In this document: one piece after another, positions 7,714-15,976 of the stretch
How positions within the stretch are numbered: position 1 is the stretch's first letter
How the letters are laid out: each line of letters begins with the position of its first letter
Assembly: GCA_964441275.1 (NCBI GenBank)
Contig: CAYTUG010000003.1
Span: forward strand, 1 to 64,000
Source of the DNA: SZUA-584 sp964441275
Lineage (GTDB): Bacteria; Bacillota; Clostridia; Christensenellales; SZUA-584
DNA: 64,000 nucleotides
Direction of reading: 5' to 3'
Translations under genes and position numbers: made by a program
The notes under the pieces: model-generated
Databases searched by the model: none
What the model was told of the DNA's origin: nothing
Seen by the model: the letters and a program-made list of their open reading frames with translations, nothing else

Positions 7714-8983
7714 CTTTTAAAACCTCCAAGAACTTACTTTTATATTTATAGTCCGATACTTTGTCTATTTCAACAAAACCTGTACGCACTAAATGATTGT
7801 TTATAAAAGTTCTATTATCGAGATAAACATAGCACATCAAACAGTTTTGAGAACAATATTTTTCCTTATCAAACTTAAGATATATTCTTCGTTTTAAGAA
7901 TTTTTTTGTTAGGTATTCTATTGCTTGCTGTTCGAATCCAACTTTGGGTTTGATGCCAATCATTTTGATTTCAAGATCATTATTAAGCAACAATTTTTCG
8001 GGAGAAATCACTTTCTTGACTGAATAAAGCTTTTTTCTTTCTCCCTCATTTTTATCGAAACGCGATCCGAACTGAAGCTTTTTAACGTCAATTTTTTTAT
8101 CCATTTTGTGAGGGTCATTAAATATATAAGGTAAATTCTCTTCGTATGATTTGTTTACTAATGTATCTTTGCTGAAAATTACTACAGAGTCATTTGTCGA
8201 TGGTGATTGTCCTTCATCCAACTTTTTTCTAATAATGGGCTCAAACTCTTTGTTAATTTCGTAGCCTATTGAGTTTCTTCCAAGATGTTTTGCAGCTAAT
8301 GATGTTGTTCCGCTGCCTAAAAAGGGGTCAAAAACAGTCTCGCCCACAAAAGAGAACATTTTTATTAACCTTGTTGGCAATTCTTTTGGAAACATGGCTA
8401 TATGGGACATTTGCTTAACGCCGCTAAAATTCCAATGCGATGAAAAATATTGTTTCCACTCTTCTATTGACATAGCAGAAAGCGATTTTTGTTCAGGCGT
8501 GGGGGTTGGTGCAATCCCAGGTTTCTTAAAAAGCAGTATAAACTCATAGTCTATCTTTAAAATACCATTGCGCGGGTAAGGATAACTGCCCATGATAGCG
8601 CCACCGCCAGAAGTATTCATTGTGGTAGTTTTCTGCCATATTATTGCGCCCATATAATCCATGCCTAAGGTTTCGCAAAAACGGATAATTTCCGTTCTTA
8701 TAGGGATAACTTTATATCTGCCGTAATATACAGACCGCGCAAATTGATCCCCAATATTTATGCATAATCTACAACCGTCCGCAAGCACGCGATTGCATTC
8801 CATCCAAACAAGGTTTAAATTATTAATGTACTCTTCATAACTGTCGTTAAAACCTATCTGTTTATCAGAATCATAATCTTTTAATTGCCAATAAGGTGGT
8901 GATGTTATAATTAACTGTACAGATTGATTTTTAATTTCGTTTAAAGAACGACTATCTCCAAATATGATTTTATGTTCCGTCAT
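7688..8983 (-). CDS. DNA (cytosine-N4/adenine-N6) methyltransferase with SNase-like C-terminal domain
   Basis: A 431-residue protein. Residues 1-260 are a beta-class amino-methyltransferase with catalytic TSPPYW near the N-terminus (27-32) and the AdoMet motif DPFLGSGTT at 220-228. SPPY at the catalytic site favours N4-cytosine, as for M.MjaI. Its role is to protect host DNA from the downstream nuclease. Residues about 315-425 are extra and resemble a staphylococcal-nuclease fold: a VISPEKLLL strand, IKMIGIKP in place of RLxGIDTPE, a helix ending KKFLKRRIYLKFD, then YVYLDNRTFINNHLVRTGF. The usual catalytic Arg and Glu positions look replaced, so this may be a DNA-binding rather than cutting module. 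Start ATG at 8983 with GGGGGA upstream. Confidence 0.85.
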   Translation of the reverse strand: MTEHKIIFGDSRSLNEIKNQSVQLIITSPPYWQLKDYDSDKQIGFNDSYEEYINNLNLVWMECNRVLADGCRLCINIGDQFARSVYYGRYKVIPIRTEIIRFCETLGMDYMGAIIWQKTTTMNTSGGGAIMGSYPYPRNGILKIDYEFILLFKKPGIAPTPTPEQKSLSAMSIEEWKQYFSSHWNFSGVKQMSHIAMFPKELPTRLIKMFSFVGETVFDPFLGSGTTSLAAKHLGRNSIGYEINKEFEPIIRKKLDEGQSPSTNDSVVIFSKDTLVNKSYEENLPYIFNDPHKMDKKIDVKKLQFGSRFDKNEGERKKLYSVKKVISPEKLLLNNDLEIKMIGIKPKVGFEQQAIEYLTKKFLKRRIYLKFDKEKYCSQNCLMCYVYLDNRTFINNHLVRTGFVEIDKVSDYKYKSKFLEVLKGGKRMDFK

Positions 8984-9010
8984 TACTATTCCCCCAATGA
9001 GTATATATAG

Positions 9011-9039
9011 AGTATAGTATTTTATTATCCTTTTTTCAA
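9011..9039 (-). promoter_or_regulatory. sigma-A promoter of the restriction-modification operon
   Basis: On the minus strand TTGAAA is followed, 17 bases on, by TATACT, about 30 bases before the methyltransferase start. The short leader leaves little room for an attenuator. Confidence 0.65.
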
Positions 9040-9328
9040 ATTATACTTATTACAGATGCGTGCATTTTGACTGATATATAAGAAACAACATTCCAGAATT
9101 AAATATAATAAAACTATCAATATGATTTGTGCTAAAATACGGAAACAATTAAAGGATAGTATTCATTCTTTTGTGACTAACCGCGCATTGTTGTAATGTG
9201 ATATAATATCCTTTGCATTTGTGCGGCTGTTGCCAAATATACTTACACAGTAGAGCGTTTGCTGTTTTAGAACGCGCCGTATGCTTAATCTGTTTACGAT
9301 TAATCTAAATTGTTTTGTTAGGATGCAA
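9040..9328. other. divergent intergenic region, AT-rich
   Basis: Lies between the restriction-modification operon (minus) and the Crp/Fnr gene (plus). It contains an extended -10 element TGATATAAT (9199-9207, plus strand) that could drive the regulator. No other gene or clear repeat is seen. Confidence 0.45.
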
Positions 9329-9988
9329 ATGAACACTTTAATTTTTGACGGGTTCCCATTTTACACTGCCATGGCGGACGCTGACAAAGAACTGCTCCAA
9401 AAAAGCGTTGCAGTCAGCAAGCTTGACCGCGGTCGTATTGTTACGGGCGATAACAGCCGATGCCTTGGCGTAATGATGGTTTTAAGCGGCCGGTTAAGGC
9501 TTTTTAGGTTATCTGAAAAAGGCAGAGAGGTTACTCTTTATAGGATAGGCGCAAGTGAAGTGTGTTTGTTATCCGGAATTTGCGCTTTGGGCAATGTACA
9601 ATATCATTTTTCAATAGAAGCGGAACGCGGCAGTGTGGTGGCGACAATGCCGCCTGAAACTTTTAAGCAGCTATTGTATAACAGCGCGCCTTTTATGTCG
9701 TATGTGTTCGGGGAATTAGCAAAAAGGCTTATTATCTCAATTGATACTATAGAGATGCTTTTGTTCTCGAGCATTGAGCAACGCATTTTAGAATATCTGC
9801 ACAGCGTTTCGAACATTGGAGGAGTTGTAAAAACAACTCATGAAAAGATGGCAACAGAACTCGGAACCTCGCGGGAAGTGATAACAAGACAGCTTCAGAA
9901 AATGGCCGACAAAGGGCAGGTCAAACTTGGGCGCGGTCGAATAACGCTGAATAAACATTTGTTTTTAGGTAACAAAGTCACTGATTAG
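9329..9988 (+). CDS. Crp/Fnr family transcriptional regulator
   Basis: About 219 residues: an N-terminal cyclic-nucleotide-binding-like beta barrel (LSGRLRLFRLSEKGREVTLYRIG) and a C-terminal winged helix of the Crp type (HEKMATELGTSREVITRQLQKM as recognition helix region). There is no N-terminal cysteine cluster, so it is not an Fnr-type [4Fe-4S] sensor. The effector is unknown. The ATG at 9329 has AGGA five bases upstream; ATG at 9323 or the longer frame from 9281 is possible. It is followed on the same strand by thioredoxin across a palindrome, so control of trxA, itself, or redox genes is a fair guess. Confidence 0.85.
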   Translation: MNTLIFDGFPFYTAMADADKELLQKSVAVSKLDRGRIVTGDNSRCLGVMMVLSGRLRLFRLSEKGREVTLYRIGASEVCLLSGICALGNVQYHFSIEAERGSVVATMPPETFKQLLYNSAPFMSYVFGELAKRLIISIDTIEMLLFSSIEQRILEYLHSVSNIGGVVKTTHEKMATELGTSREVITRQLQKMADKGQVKLGRGRITLNKHLFLGNKVTD

Positions 9989-9996
9989 TATTTCTG

Positions 9997-10006
9997 ATAC
10001 CGGTAT
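9997..10006. promoter_or_regulatory. palindrome between the regulator and trxA
   Basis: ATACCGGTAT is a perfect ten-base palindrome, extended with mismatches to TGATACCGGTATTA. It lies in the 55 bases between the Crp/Fnr gene and trxA and could be an operator for that regulator. The function is inferred from position only. Confidence 0.35.
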
Positions 10007-10043
10007 TATTAAATTAAATATGATATCAGAAAGGGATTATGTT

Positions 10044-10367
10044 ATGGCAAAAAATATTACGATTGATAATTTTAAAAAAGAAGTGACCGATAGCAATAAA
10101 CCTGTGTTGTTAGACTTTTGGGCATCGTGGTGTGCGCCCTGCAGAATGTTAGCTCCCGCAATTGAACAGCTTAGCGAGCAATATGGCGACAGCGCGGTTA
10201 TCGGAAAAATCAACATAGACGAACAGCAAGAGCTTGCGAAACAGTTTGGAGTTATGAGCATTCCAAGCGTGTTTATATTAAAAAACGGAAAAGTGATCGA
10301 CAGCGTGGTAGGAGTAAGACCTAAAAAACATTATGAGCAAATACTTGACAAAGCCATTGCGCTTTGA
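10044..10367 (+). CDS. trxA: thioredoxin
   Basis: A 107-residue thioredoxin with the redox site WCAPC (Cys30, Cys33) in the FWASWCAPCRML context and the cis-proline loop SIPSVF. It reduces disulfides in cytosolic proteins such as ribonucleotide reductase. The ATG at 10044 (MAKNIT) has AAAGGG upstream and gives normal thioredoxin length. It is preceded by a Crp/Fnr regulator, with a terminator just after. Confidence 0.95.
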   Translation: MAKNITIDNFKKEVTDSNKPVLLDFWASWCAPCRMLAPAIEQLSEQYGDSAVIGKINIDEQQELAKQFGVMSIPSVFILKNGKVIDSVVGVRPKKHYEQILDKAIAL

Positions 10368-10382
10368 AAAATGACAACAATA

Positions 10383-10406
10383 GGCGGGCTTTTTGTCCGC
10401 TTTTTT
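10383..10406 (+). terminator. Rho-independent terminator of trxA
   Basis: GCGGGC and GTCCGC pair around TTTT (one G-U pair), followed by TTTTTT. Confidence 0.75.
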
Positions 10407-10412
10407 GTTTGG

Positions 10413-10442
10413 TTGAAATTTTATTGCTGCGTATTTTATAAT
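10413..10442 (+). promoter_or_regulatory. sigma-A promoter of the hydroxyacid dehydrogenase gene
   Basis: TTGAAA, an 18-base spacer, then TATAAT, 24 bases before the start codon. Confidence 0.6.
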
Positions 10443-10465
10443 AATAAAAAAGAGGAGGGGCGTTA

Positions 10466-11419
10466 ATGCAAATTATTATTTTAGACGGAGGAGTAATAAA
10501 CCCGGGCGATGTTTCGTGGCTGAGCATTGAAGAACTCGGAAGGTTGAGAGTATATAACAATACGCCCTATGACAAAATATTAAATAGAGTTGGAGATGCA
10601 AGCATAGTTTTCACAAACAAGGTGCGGTTGACCAAAGATATAATTGATGCCGCCCCATGTATAAAATGGATAGGGATATTGGCAACGGGCACCGAAATTG
10701 TTGATATAAAAGCGGCAAGCAAAAAAGGCGTTACGGTAAGTAATGTAGCCGATTATTCAACGGCGGCGGTGGGCGAAATGGTGTTTGCGCTGTTATTTGA
10801 GCTATGCCGCCGTGTAGGCGCGCATTCGGACGCGGTGATGAAAGGCGAATGGACTGCATCGCAATCGTTTAGTTTTTGGAAATACCCTCAAAGCGAAATA
10901 TACGGAAAAACAATGGGCATAGTTGGGCTTGGAAGCATAGGGCGAAGAGTTGCTGCCCTTGCGCAGGCATTCGGAATGAATGTTATTGCACACAGCAAAA
11001 GCCGTCCTCTTGCGGAATCGAAAACTTTAAAATATGCGGATTTGAAAGAGCTGTATAAAACCGCAGACGTCATAAGCCTTCACTGCCCCCTTAACGAGCA
11101 AACGCAGGGGATGATAGATAGCGATGCTGTTAGCATCATGAAACGCGGCGCAGTGCTGATAAACACCGCGCGGGGCGCTTTGGTGGACGAGCAAGCGGTA
11201 GCCGATGCGCTTGAAAGCGGGAAAATAACCGGCGCTGCTTTTGATGTTGTATCAAAAGAGCCGATAACCGAAAACAACCCGTTGCTTAAGGCTAAAAATA
11301 TGATTATCACGCCTCATATAGCCTGGGCCTCGCAACAGTCCCGCCAAAGGCTTATTGATATGGCGGCATCTAACCTTAAAGCGTTTCTATCCGGCCGCGT
11401 ACAAGGCGCGGTAAACTAA
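10466..11419 (+). CDS. D-2-hydroxyacid dehydrogenase, glycerate dehydrogenase-like
   Basis: A 317-residue NAD(P)-dependent dehydrogenase. The Rossmann motif GLGSIG (154-159) sits mid-protein. The catalytic triad is visible as Arg in LINTARGALVD, Glu in VSKEPI, and His in ITPHIAWAS. The HIAWA form of the His motif is typical of glycerate/hydroxypyruvate reductases, which interconvert hydroxypyruvate or glyoxylate and the D-hydroxyacid. Start ATG has AGGAGG eight bases upstream and its own promoter. The exact substrate cannot be fixed from sequence. Confidence 0.85.
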   Translation: MQIIILDGGVINPGDVSWLSIEELGRLRVYNNTPYDKILNRVGDASIVFTNKVRLTKDIIDAAPCIKWIGILATGTEIVDIKAASKKGVTVSNVADYSTAAVGEMVFALLFELCRRVGAHSDAVMKGEWTASQSFSFWKYPQSEIYGKTMGIVGLGSIGRRVAALAQAFGMNVIAHSKSRPLAESKTLKYADLKELYKTADVISLHCPLNEQTQGMIDSDAVSIMKRGAVLINTARGALVDEQAVADALESGKITGAAFDVVSKEPITENNPLLKAKNMIITPHIAWASQQSRQRLIDMAASNLKAFLSGRVQGAVN

Positions 11420-11457
11420 AAGATGTCTATAAGCGGAAATATAAACTGTTTTGATAT

Positions 11458-12465
11458 TTATTTTTTTGCGAGCAAATCGGTAAACCCAAACATTAGCGCA
11501 TCGGGTACCTTGCGCTGCCCGGTTAACGAACCGTTGTAACGGTTTATGTTTTTGCCCATAAAACTCATAGTGGCCGATCTGCCGCCGTCAAGGTTGTAGG
11601 CAACCTGACAGTTGTATTTGGCGAACAGTTCTGCCAACTGCTGCATTGTCATTCCAACGCTGTAACGCCTTTGCCTGCCGTCCACAACAACAAATATATA
11701 GTGGTAAGGCTCTATCATACCAACGGCCGTTCGGGGGTTTCTGCGCTGAAGGCGGCATTTATTAAGCTTTGGCTCTATCACGCCGTTATTTATAAGGGTG
11801 GGGCCAAACGAAAAGGTGTTTTTCACCCCGTCTTCAATTAACTTTTTTGCAGTTGTCTCGCCCGGTCTAAACACCCGCATAGTGCCGTCCGGATAAAATG
11901 CGAGCGTGTCCATTTTCTTTTTATTTAAAAACTCTTTGCCATCGCGGATTATTATGCCTTTTTTGTCTCCCGTAACCTTGGTTATATAATCGCCATTTAC
12001 GGCTATTACCGCTTGATACTGTTTTGCGATTTTGTACAACGCCCCGTAAGATTTGCCTGGTTTTTTGGGGCTGCCAAACCCCGCACGTTCGGTTTGGCCC
12101 TCTTTAAAACGTATATCGGCGACAAAATAGGTTTTAGGCCCCGCTTTTTCGCGTATCCGGTTTATTTCTACAAAAAGAACAGGCGAGCGGTAAAGCCAGT
12201 AGCCGTTTTTCTCGTCTTCTATAACCTCTTCACCTTCCGGCAAAAAGTAAGGGTCGACAGGCACAACCGTTGGAGTGGGTTTTGGCAAAGGTTCAACTGA
12301 TATTGTAGGTTTTGGAACATATGGTTTAACAACAGGCGTCGGAGAAAGCTCAAGCGCGGCGGCGGTTTGCTCAATTTGAGGTTGTGTTACCGCTAAAGAG
12401 CCGGTTAAGACCGACATAAGCAAAATCAACACGAGCAAACACAATGCGAATTTACCGTATAACAA
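11458..12465 (-). CDS. secreted phosphodiester glycosidase (NAGPA-domain) protein
   Basis: A 335-residue exported protein. A signal peptide or anchor (about residues 4-27, rich in Leu) is followed by a Pro/Thr/Val-rich linker (about 40-75), then a NAGPA/phosphodiester-glycosidase domain. The family hydrolyses phosphodiester-linked sugars such as GlcNAc-1-P diesters. Conserved features are AVNGDYI, IIRDGKEF, the TLAFYPDG strand, NPRTAVGM and YNLDGGRSATM. A second copy with the same order lies at 31671-32573. The start is TTG at 12465 with AGAGGT six bases upstream. Wall or teichoic-acid glycans are plausible substrates, but this is not shown. Confidence 0.8.
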   Translation of the reverse strand: MLYGKFALCLLVLILLMSVLTGSLAVTQPQIEQTAAALELSPTPVVKPYVPKPTISVEPLPKPTPTVVPVDPYFLPEGEEVIEDEKNGYWLYRSPVLFVEINRIREKAGPKTYFVADIRFKEGQTERAGFGSPKKPGKSYGALYKIAKQYQAVIAVNGDYITKVTGDKKGIIIRDGKEFLNKKKMDTLAFYPDGTMRVFRPGETTAKKLIEDGVKNTFSFGPTLINNGVIEPKLNKCRLQRRNPRTAVGMIEPYHYIFVVVDGRQRRYSVGMTMQQLAELFAKYNCQVAYNLDGGRSATMSFMGKNINRYNGSLTGQRKVPDALMFGFTDLLAKK

Positions 12466-12559
12466 GGCGTTACCTCTAAATTATAATATTAAGCATATAA
12501 TAACACATTAATATAAAAGCATTGTGACGTCAACTTAATATTTTCAATAAAAATTAACG

Positions 12560-12900
12560 CTAAAAAGTTTGTTTAATCTTATATTCTTTTAATGTCTCGA
12601 AACAATATCCGTTATCTATTATAAGCTTCATAACGTCTCTTAATACTTGCGAATGCGCATCATGAAACAGTATTCGCACCTTTTCTTTTAAACCGCTTTC
12701 ATGTCCTTCGTTAGAACTGGCGCAGTATAACAGCCGGGTATTTTTTTGCGTTTGCTCCTAAAACAAAAAATGTGGCTTTGATATCGTATTCCGCAAGCAA
12801 ATCAAGCATTGCAACTGTATTTAGCGTTTTGCCGTTTTTGCATGTCGTCATCAAAGCAGCCAACAAAAGCGAAACAACATTGTCAACCGTTTGCGTCAGG
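12560..12900 (-). pseudogene. decayed polysaccharide deacetylase (NodB-type)
   Basis: Minus-strand reading gives a NodB-homology fragment, GKTLNTVAMLDLL and DIKATFFVLGANAKKYPAV, followed after a one-base shift by NEGHE, and then directly by a C-terminal part with ILFHDAHSQ, IIDNGYCFETL and a stop at 12560-12562. The TFDDG motif is visible only in another frame (FDDD). About 100 residues are missing between GHE and the C-terminal part. There are therefore at least two frameshifts and one internal deletion. The parent would have removed acetyl groups from peptidoglycan or chitin-like glycans, as in spore cortex or wall enzymes. The gap between the glycosidase gene and spoIIID holds nothing else. 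Confidence 0.72.
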
Positions 12901-13031
12901 ATGTAAATAATTTTGTGCAAAACGTTATAAATATGCGCTCGGGCTAAAACTCTTTTATTGTCGTATAAGAATATCATACAAGCCCCGTTGAATTCATAGA
13001 TATCTATTAAGCATATATTAGGGGGCGGCAA

Positions 13032-13289
13032 ATGAAAGAATATATTGAAGAACGGGTAATGCTGATTGCGGACTACGTTATTGACAGCGGTGCGACAGTT
13101 AGACAGGCTGCAAAACGGTTTGGAACAAGCAAATCAACAGTCCACAAGGATTTGACTGAAAGGCTCGGCATAATTTCTCCCTCAACTGCAAGAGAGGTTG
13201 CTAAAGTGTTGAAAAAAAACAAAGATGAAAGGCACATTCGCGGCGGCAACGCCACGCGGCTAAAATATAAAAGCAGTCAGCAAACATAA
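13032..13289 (+). CDS. spoIIID: sporulation transcription factor SpoIIID
   Basis: An 85-residue helix-turn-helix protein. VRQAAKRFGTSKSTVHKDLTERL is the near-invariant SpoIIID recognition motif, and RHIRGGNATRLKYK is its conserved basic tail. SpoIIID acts in the mother cell during sporulation, switching genes on and off in the sigma-E regulon and promoting sigK expression. The gene directly supports endospore formation in this organism. Start ATG at 13032 follows a GGGGGCGG stretch. In many Clostridia spoIIID precedes mreB/mbl. That neighbour is absent here. Confidence 0.95.
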   Translation: MKEYIEERVMLIADYVIDSGATVRQAAKRFGTSKSTVHKDLTERLGIISPSTAREVAKVLKKNKDERHIRGGNATRLKYKSSQQT

Positions 13290-13345
13290 GCCGCAAAACC
13301 GCCTATACGCAATAAAGGTCCATACCCGAATAATTGAGCTTGTAA

Positions 13346-13375
13346 TTGCTAATTTGTTGCGGCGTGGAGTATAAT
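13346..13375 (+). promoter_or_regulatory. possible sigma-A promoter
   Basis: TTGCTA, an 18-base spacer and TATAAT lie 28 bases before the small membrane-protein gene. Confidence 0.45.
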
Positions 13376-13402
13376 ATGAATAAATGCATTGTGTAAAAGC
13401 GG

Positions 13403-13738
13403 GTGATATTTGTGAGAAATTCTGAAATCAGCCTTGGGGTGATAGCCGGTTGTGCGGGACTAATACTATCGGGCTTATCCATGTTAAACCTTCTTCCTTA
13501 CAGGCCGGCATTCGGGGGCGAACCTTCATTAGTTGTTGGGGCAGTACTTGCGGGAGCAAACATTATAGGTATTTTAGGCGCTTTGATTGTGGGCAAAAAT
13601 CATATATTAGGCGCGGCTATCATGACGGTTGTTACGATAGCGGTGATAGTGTTCGGGTTTCCGTGGCAATCGCTGCCGGCTGTAATTTATATAATGAGCG
13701 TGGTTATGGCTGCGGTTCCCGTTAAACCCGCCCAGTGA
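13403..13738 (+). CDS. small multi-spanning membrane protein, unknown function
   Basis: About 111 residues and almost entirely hydrophobic, with four likely transmembrane segments (about 8-27, 40-62, 66-84 and 88-106). I do not recognise a family. The start is GTG at 13403, or GTG at 13412. It ends nine bases before an SDR gene on the same strand and probably shares its transcript, but no functional link is evident. Confidence 0.6.
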   Translation: MIFVRNSEISLGVIAGCAGLILSGLSMLNLLPYRPAFGGEPSLVVGAVLAGANIIGILGALIVGKNHILGAAIMTVVTIAVIVFGFPWQSLPAVIYIMSVVMAAVPVKPAQ

Positions 13739-13747
13739 GCGTGCGTT

Positions 13748-14710
13748 ATGATACTTGTGACGGGTGCGCGCGGCCATATCGGCAGTTCGTTGGTCAAACT
13801 GCTGTATGATAAGGGATACCGTGATTTGAGAATCGCGGTTAACGGACCGGCAAAACACTTAGAGCAATACGCAAAAGAGATGGTAGAGTGCGATGTAAGA
13901 GACTCTTCAGCGGTTGAAAAAGCTGTGAACGGGTGCAGTTATGTGTTCCATGTCGCGGGGCTGATAAGCATGGACGCGCGGGACGAGGGCATTTTGCGCG
14001 ATATCAATGTTAACGGAGCGCATAACATCATAAACGCGTGTAAGAAATATGGAGTTTTGCGGTTGATATATGTATCAAGCGTGCATGCGCTTTCGTCTTC
14101 CGAGGTAATTATTACTGAAAATGATATCAATAACAGTGCGGTTTGCAAAAAAGACTGCTACGGACAAACAAAACTTGCCGCAACTTTAGAAATGTTTGCC
14201 GAAAAAGATATTGATATTGTGGTTGTTTATCCCACAGGCGTTATAGGACCGAATGATTACCGATCGTCCATGTCCGGGATTATGTTTCGCAAATACATGC
14301 GGCAACAAATGATTCAATTGTATTTTGCCGGGCAGTTCGATTTTATTGACGTGCGGGACGTTGCTCAGGGTATTTACCGTGCATGGAAATACGGTAAAAA
14401 AGGCGAAGGGTATATACTGGCTGGGGAATCCTGCAGCATAAAAGATATTATTGAGCAGATAACAAGCCATATCGGCGTGCCGTGCAGATTGGTGCGCGTT
14501 CCAACGCCGGTGGTTAAAGCGTGCGCAAAGATTGCCCCTTTGTTCTATGCTGCTGCGCGCAAGACCCCTGTTATAACGCCGGATACAGTAAAAGTAATGC
14601 TGTCCGGGAAAAAAATTTCGTGCGATAAAGCGCAACAAGAGCTTGGATACTTGCCGCGGGCTATCAAACAAACAATAAAAGACACGGTAGATTGGTACAA
14701 GAACCATTGA
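13748..14710 (+). CDS. NAD-dependent epimerase/dehydratase family protein (extended SDR), copy 1
   Basis: A 320-residue extended short-chain dehydrogenase/reductase. The N-terminal nucleotide-binding motif is TGARGHIG (5-12), the catalytic site is YGQTK (YxxxK) with the YVSSVHAL serine strand before it, and DVRDVAQGI is the conserved mid-domain helix. The shape resembles dihydroflavonol-4-reductase-like and 3-beta-hydroxysteroid-dehydrogenase-like proteins. The natural substrate is unknown. A paralogue of the same length begins 142 bases downstream, so the pair arose by tandem duplication. Confidence 0.85.
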   Translation: MILVTGARGHIGSSLVKLLYDKGYRDLRIAVNGPAKHLEQYAKEMVECDVRDSSAVEKAVNGCSYVFHVAGLISMDARDEGILRDINVNGAHNIINACKKYGVLRLIYVSSVHALSSSEVIITENDINNSAVCKKDCYGQTKLAATLEMFAEKDIDIVVVYPTGVIGPNDYRSSMSGIMFRKYMRQQMIQLYFAGQFDFIDVRDVAQGIYRAWKYGKKGEGYILAGESCSIKDIIEQITSHIGVPCRLVRVPTPVVKACAKIAPLFYAAARKTPVITPDTVKVMLSGKKISCDKAQQELGYLPRAIKQTIKDTVDWYKNH

Positions 14711-14851
14711 GCGGTTGTGCAAGCTATTGATAATTTTTACAGATTGTTCACATCAAAATATATTATTTCGGGTATAAAAAAGTATAATAGTAAGTGCCAT
14801 GATGATGTTAAAACAGCAATTATTGATTAGTTATAAAAGGAGATTATCATC

Positions 14852-15838
14852 ATGATATTAATTACGGGCGCGGGCGGACACATAGGAAATGTGCTTGTAA
14901 AACAGCTTTATCGCAAAGGTCATAGAGACCTTCGCCTTTTTGTTATGCCCGATGAAAATATTTCTCACATCAGCAAATATTCCAAAGAAGTTGTGCGCGG
15001 CGATATCCGCGATCCGTTGGCGGTTTCGGCGGCTGTGCGCGGATGCGAGTATGTGTTTCATCTTGCGGGGCTTGTGCAAATATCCGGAATGCGCAAAAAG
15101 GTGATATTCGACATAAATGTCGGAGGCACGAAAAACGTGGTTCAAGCTTGTCTTGAAAAACAGGTTAAGAGGCTTGTATATATTTCGAGCGTACATGCGC
15201 TAAAAGAGCCTGAAATCGGAATGATTGACGAGACGTTAGACCCGGACTTTAACAATTTGAACGGCGCGTATGCAAAATCTAAAGCTATGGCTACCATTGA
15301 GGTTTTCAACGCAATTCAAAAGGGACTTAACGCTGTTATTGTATTTCCGTCCGGGGTAATAGGTCCGTATGATTTTCGCTCTTCTTATACCGGAGGTGCG
15401 ATAAAAGGATATATAGACGCAAAAAAGACCCAATACTATTTTGACGGCAAATACGATTTTGTAGATGTAAGGGATGTTGCGGACGGGATATTGCGCGCGT
15501 GGGAATACGGAGAAGCGGGGCAGGGGTATATAATCTCGGGCAGCGTTTCAAGCCTTGAGGATATTATCAAAGAGGTCGAGCAAAGTACGGGCAATACAAT
15601 AAAAAGGCGAAGAATACCTACGGTTATTGTAAAGATTGCGGCGGCATTAGCGCCTTTGTATTATGCGATTGTGCGCAAAAAACCTATACTTTCCAAATAC
15701 TCTATTGCAGTGCTTTTGTCAAACTCTAACATATCGAGCGGAAAGGCGCAAAAACAGCTTGGCTATCGTTCGCGCCCTTTAAAAGATACTATACGCGATA
15801 TAGTAAGGTGGTATCGCGTTGCATACCCTAAAGCGTAA
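14852..15838 (+). CDS. NAD-dependent epimerase/dehydratase family protein (extended SDR), copy 2
   Basis: A 328-residue paralogue of the preceding gene, with TGAGGHIG (5-12), YISSVHAL, catalytic YAKSK and DVRDVADGILRAWEYG. The two proteins match along their whole length, including the C-terminal LGYRSRPLKDTI motif. It has its own AAAGGAG ribosome binding site (14838-14844) and a TATAAT at 14783-14788 that may be part of a separate promoter. A terminator follows. Substrate unknown. Confidence 0.85.
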   Translation: MILITGAGGHIGNVLVKQLYRKGHRDLRLFVMPDENISHISKYSKEVVRGDIRDPLAVSAAVRGCEYVFHLAGLVQISGMRKKVIFDINVGGTKNVVQACLEKQVKRLVYISSVHALKEPEIGMIDETLDPDFNNLNGAYAKSKAMATIEVFNAIQKGLNAVIVFPSGVIGPYDFRSSYTGGAIKGYIDAKKTQYYFDGKYDFVDVRDVADGILRAWEYGEAGQGYIISGSVSSLEDIIKEVEQSTGNTIKRRRIPTVIVKIAAALAPLYYAIVRKKPILSKYSIAVLLSNSNISSGKAQKQLGYRSRPLKDTIRDIVRWYRVAYPKA

Positions 15839-15867
15839 GTTAGCTGCGGTTAGCTTAACGGTATAAA

Positions 15868-15896
15868 GCGCTTTTGGTTTTCCAAGGCGCTTTTTT
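15868..15896 (+). terminator. Rho-independent terminator after the SDR pair
   Basis: AGCGCTTTTGG pairs with CCAAGGCGCT (some G-U pairs) around TTTT, followed by TTTTT. Confidence 0.7.
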
Positions 15897-15976
15897 GCGC
15901 ATATCTTGAACAACAAGTGCAATTATGATATATTATCGTAGATATTTGTGGCTCGTTTGAGAAACAGGAGGCTTAA

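Noticed and set aside
12711..13031. 106-codon minus-strand ORF as an intact gene
   Set aside because: It is only the N-terminal part of a broken polysaccharide deacetylase; the rest of the domain continues in another frame with a deletion.
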